Positions 59,880 through 64,000 of a stretch of 64,000 nt of DNA are shown here, piece after piece. Under the pieces are notes generated by a model, which saw only the letters and a list, made by a program, of their open reading frames with translations, was not told the DNA's origin and searched no databases. Numbering within the stretch: the stretch's first letter is position 1; the number at the start of each line of letters is the position of its first letter. A program made the position numbers and the translations under genes. Source of the DNA: Mactra quadrangularis (Eukaryota; Mollusca; Bivalvia; Venerida; Mactridae); assembly GCA_025267735.1 (NCBI GenBank), contig CM046299.1, forward strand, positions 21,784,232 through 21,848,231, written 5' to 3'.

Positions 59880-62800
59880 TACAATTGTACAATAAAACAT
59901 AAATGAAGAACTAACATAAAACAACAAAAACATACATAAATAATCCACAAGACAGTGTACCCAAAATACTAAAGACAAAACCCTTAAGTCATAAATACAT
60001 AAATAAATTCATAACCCTTAAATTATAACCACACAAATGATATCTAAAATAAATATACCAAGTCAAAAACAAAAGAAAAAATACATTAATGTGTAAGTGT
60101 TAGTAGAAAACAACAATAAAACATAAATGAAGAACCATCATAAAACTACACTAGAAGAACCAACATGAAACAACAAAAACATACATAAATAATCCACTAG
60201 ACTGTGTACCCTTAAATCAATAAATGAACATATCTTACTGTTATATCTAAAATAAACATCTAAAGACAAAACCCTTAAGTCATAAATACATAAATAAATT
60301 CAAAGCCCTTAAATTATAACCACACAAATCATGAATCAAATAAATATACTAAATAAAAACATAATAAAATACATGCATACCCTCTAATAACATTACTACA
60401 TACTCATATTATTTGTATTTGTAAACTTACTTCTGAAGATTAACACTCAAATCATGAAAAAAAATATATAAGTACAAAATAAAGACAAACACATATATTA
60501 TATATAAATGTACAAGTAGTAAATAAAGTCAAAACCCTAACTTCATTAATTTATTTACCTGCTGTAAATAAAAAAACAACATTAACATTATTCATACATA
60601 CAATTGTTATAGGTAAAGACAATCCCACTTATTCATTACTTAGTTTACCTAAAGTATATAAAGACAAAACCCTAGAAAATTATACATAAATGATCCACAA
60701 GACAGTGTTCCCATAAAAATCTAACAGCTGAAAAAAACATCATTAACATTGTAAATATATATACTTGTAATTAAAAAAAAACTCCTAAACTTAATGCTTA
60801 TTGTACTTGAACTAAATATAGACAAAACCGATATAAATTATACATACATGTTCCACAAGAAAGTGTACCCTTTAAAAATCAATAAATGATCATACGTTAC
60901 TGTAATATCTAAAATTAAATTGTACAGACAAAACCCTTCAGTCATAAATAAATCCACATGTGGTAATTATAAATACAAAACCCTTAATTATAACCACAAA
61001 AATCATGTATAAGATTAATATACTAAATAAAAACAAAAGAAAATTACATAAATGTGTTAATGTTAGTAGAAAAAAACATAAATGAAGAACCAACATAAAA
61101 CAACAAAAAATACATAAATGATCCAAAAAATTCTAAAGACAAAACCATTAAGTCATAAATAAATCCACCTGTGGTATATAAATACAAAACTCTTAAGTTA
61201 TAACCACACAAATCATGAATAAGATAAATATACTAAATAAAAACAAAAGAAAGATACATTAATGTGTGAGTGTAAGTAGAACACTTCAATAAAACAGAAA
61301 TGAAGAACAACATAAAACAACAAAAATTTACATAAATAATCCACTAGACAGTGTACCCTTAAATCAATAAATGAGCATATCTTACTGTCATATCTAAAAT
61401 AAACTTCTGAAGACAAAACCCTTAAGTCATAAATACATAAATAAATTCAAAGCCCTTATAAATTATAACCACACAAATCATGTATCAAATAAATATATTA
61501 AATAAAAACAAAAGTAATACATGAAGGTGTTAGTGTTAGTAGAACGTACGCTACAATAAAACATGTATAAAATAAAACAACATCAAAAACAACAAAATCA
61601 TACATTAATAATCCACAAGACAGTGTACCCTTAAATCAATAAATGAACATACGTTACTGTAATATCTAAAATACAATTCTAAAGACAAAACCCTTAAGTC
61701 ATAAATAAATCCACCTGTGTTATATAAATACAAAACCCTTAAATTATAACCACAAAAATCATGTATAAAATAAATATGCTAATGAAAAAACAAACAAAAT
61801 AAAAATACATTAATGTGTTAGTGTAAGTAGAAAACAACAATAAAACATTAATGAAGAACCATCATAAAACTACACTAGAAGAACCAACATAAAACTACAA
61901 ATACATACATAAATGATCAACGACACAGTGTAAGTCTTTGCAAGGCAGGGCTGACCAAGTCCCTGATGTATGATGAAATACACGCGTACCCTCTAATAAA
62001 ATTATTACGTACTCATATTTTGTATTTGTAAACTTACTTCTAAAGATTATCACTAAAATCATGAAAATATATATAAGTACAAAATAAAGACAAACACATA
62101 AATTATATATAAATGTACAAGAAGTTAATTAAGTCAAACCCTAACTTCATTAATTTATTTACCTGCTGTAAATAAAAAAAAAAACATTAACATTAATTAT
62201 AGATACAATTGTAATAGGTAAAGACAACCCCATTAATTCATTACTTAATTTACCTCAAGTATATAAAGACAAAACCTTAGAAAATAATACATAAACGACC
62301 CACTAGACAGTGTTCCCATAAAAATGTAACAGCTGAAACAAACATCATTAACATTGTAAATATATATACTTGTAATATGGAAGACAAACTCCTAAACTAA
62401 CTAAATAAGGACAAATCCTAGTAAATTATACATACATGTTCCACAAGACAGTGTACCCTTAAATCAATAAATGAACATATCTTACTAATATATCTAAAAA
62501 ACATCTAAAGACAAAACCCTTAACTCATAAATAAATCCACCTGTGGTATATATATACACAACCCTTTAATCATAACCACACAAATCATGAATAAAATAAA
62601 ATATACTTAGTAAAAAAAACAAAATAAAAATACATTTATGTGTTAAAGTAAGTAGACAACTACCATAAAACATAAATGAAGAACCAAGATAAAACAACAA
62701 AAACATACATAAATGATCAAGAAGACAGTGTACCCTTAAATCAATAAATGAACATATCTTACTGTAATATTTAAAATTAAATTCAATAGACAAAACCCTT

Positions 62801-64000
62801 AAGTCATAAATACATAAATAAATTCAAAACTCTTTAATCATAACCACAAAAATCATGTATCAAATAAATATTCTAAATAAAAACAAAAGACAAAGACATT
62901 AATGTGTTAGTGTAAGTAGGAAACAACAATAAAAATTAATGAAGAACCAACGTAAAACAACGAAAAATTAAATCTAAAGACAAAATTCTTAAGTCATAAA
63001 TACATATATAAATACAAAACCATTAAATTAAAACTACAAAATCATGTATAGAATAAATACACTAAATAAAAACAAAATAAATACATTAATGTGTTAGTGT
63101 TAGTAAAAAAACACACAAAAACATAAATGAAAAACCAACATACAACTACAAAAACCTACATAAATGATCAACGAGACAGTGTAAGTCTTTGCAAGGCAGG
63201 GCAGACCAAGTCCCTGATGTATGATGAAATACACGCGTACCCTCTAATAAATTACTACGTACTCATCTCATTTGTATTTGTAAACTTACTTCTAAAGATT
63301 ATCACTAAAATCATGAAAATATATATAAGTACAAAATAAAGACAAACACATAAATTATATATAAATGTACAAGAAGTTAATTAAGTCAAAACCCTAACTT
63401 CATTATTTTATTAACCTGCTGTAAATAAAAAAAAAACATTAACATTATTCATACATACAATTGTTATAGATAAAGACAACCCCCTTTATTCATTGCTTAA
63501 TTTACCTAAAGTAGATAAATACAAAACCCTAGAAAATAATACATTAATGATCCACAAGACAGTGTTCCCATAAAAATATAACAGCTGAAAAAACATGATT
63601 AACATTATGAATATATATACTTGTAATAAATAAAGACACACTCCTGAACTCATTACTAATTGTACTTGAACTAAATATAGAAAAAACCCTTATAAATTAT
63701 ACATACATGTTCCACAAGACAGTGTACCCTTAAATCAATAAATGAACATACGTTACTGTAATATCTAAAATAGAATTCTAAAGACAAAACCCTTCAGTCA
63801 TAAAAAAATCCACATGTGGTACATATAAATACAAAACCCTTAATTATAACCACAAAAATCATGTATAGAATAAATATACTAATGAAAAAACAAAATAAAA
63901 TTACATTAATGTGTTAGTGTTAGTAGAAAACAACAATAAAACATAAATAAAGAAACAACATGAAACAACAAAAAAATACATAAATGATCCACAAGACAGT
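59880..64000. repeat. Higher-order AT-rich tandem repeat, to window edge
   Basis: Short modules (GATCCACAAGACAGTGTACC, AAAGACAAAACCCTTAAGTC, ATTATAACCACACAAATCAT, AATGTGTTAGTGTTAGTAG) recur about every 250-300 bp. A larger block starting ACCCTCTAATAA...TACTCAT recurs at about 60380, 61990 and 63240, giving higher-order spacings of about 1.6 and 1.25 kb. Noncoding; short frames on the minus strand are repeat translation. Confidence 0.9.

Noticed and set aside
59880..64000. Possible telomeric repeats (AACCCTAA, AAAACCCTTA)
   Set aside because: Occurrences are single motifs inside longer units and never form uninterrupted short tandem arrays.

Overview
The window is eukaryotic, AT-rich, intron-rich and crowded with transposable elements. 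It is most likely from a bivalve mollusc or a close lophotrochozoan relative. That placement is inference. It rests on the style of the jockey-like LINE and of a tRNA-derived SINE ending in GGCGTTAAACCC plus an A/C-rich tail, on dispersed repeats of a kind I associate with bivalves, and on the expanded lectin-like receptor genes. No bacterial, CRISPR or operon signals are present.

The only convincing host genes are two tandem paralogues on the + strand, here called A (3391 or 11349 to 20928) and B (24769 to 34825). Their exons can be placed by matching the two copies with conserved splice sites and phases. Each encodes a type I membrane receptor: signal peptide, first half of a C-type-lectin-like domain (CTLD), a WSC-type cysteine-rich domain, second half of the CTLD, a degenerate second CTLD-like region, a Ser/Thr-rich stalk, one transmembrane helix and a tyrosine-rich tail. 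The WSC module sits inside the CTLD and is encoded by a phase 1-1 exon pair. The tails have diverged. A carries a triplicated 48-residue tyrosine repeat. B carries pairs of YxxL/I motifs with ITAM-like spacing. A duplicated promoter/first-exon block (2750-3690 and 23880-25055) and an extra signal-peptide exon at 11349 suggest two candidate first exons for gene A.

Between these two first exons lies a decayed jockey-like LINE (about 3800-11235). It is interrupted by a hAT-type element with a perfect 8-bp target duplication, and that element is itself interrupted by a MULE-like MITE with 59-bp inverted termini: three insertions nested in time order. Gene B has a SINE, several MITEs and a larger dispersed repeat in its introns.

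From 39030 to 46200 lies a foldback-like element of about 7.2 kb. Its two inverted arms are arrays of a CpG-rich 63-bp unit, each interrupted by a block of a GC-rich minisatellite (61-bp unit). The arms flank a roughly 0.77-kb core without a transposase. The element appears to have inserted into a tiny palindromic element, leaving an imperfect 9-10 bp duplication. It is followed by a 41-bp minisatellite (46530-48385).

The last 16 kb has no convincing gene. It holds a tandemly duplicated segment with five minus-strand exon-like cassettes (50.2-54.8 kb), several small inverted-repeat elements, a 115-bp tandem array (58461-59190) and a higher-order repeat running off the right edge (59880-64000), in which a 25-bp module is inverted relative to the 115-bp array.
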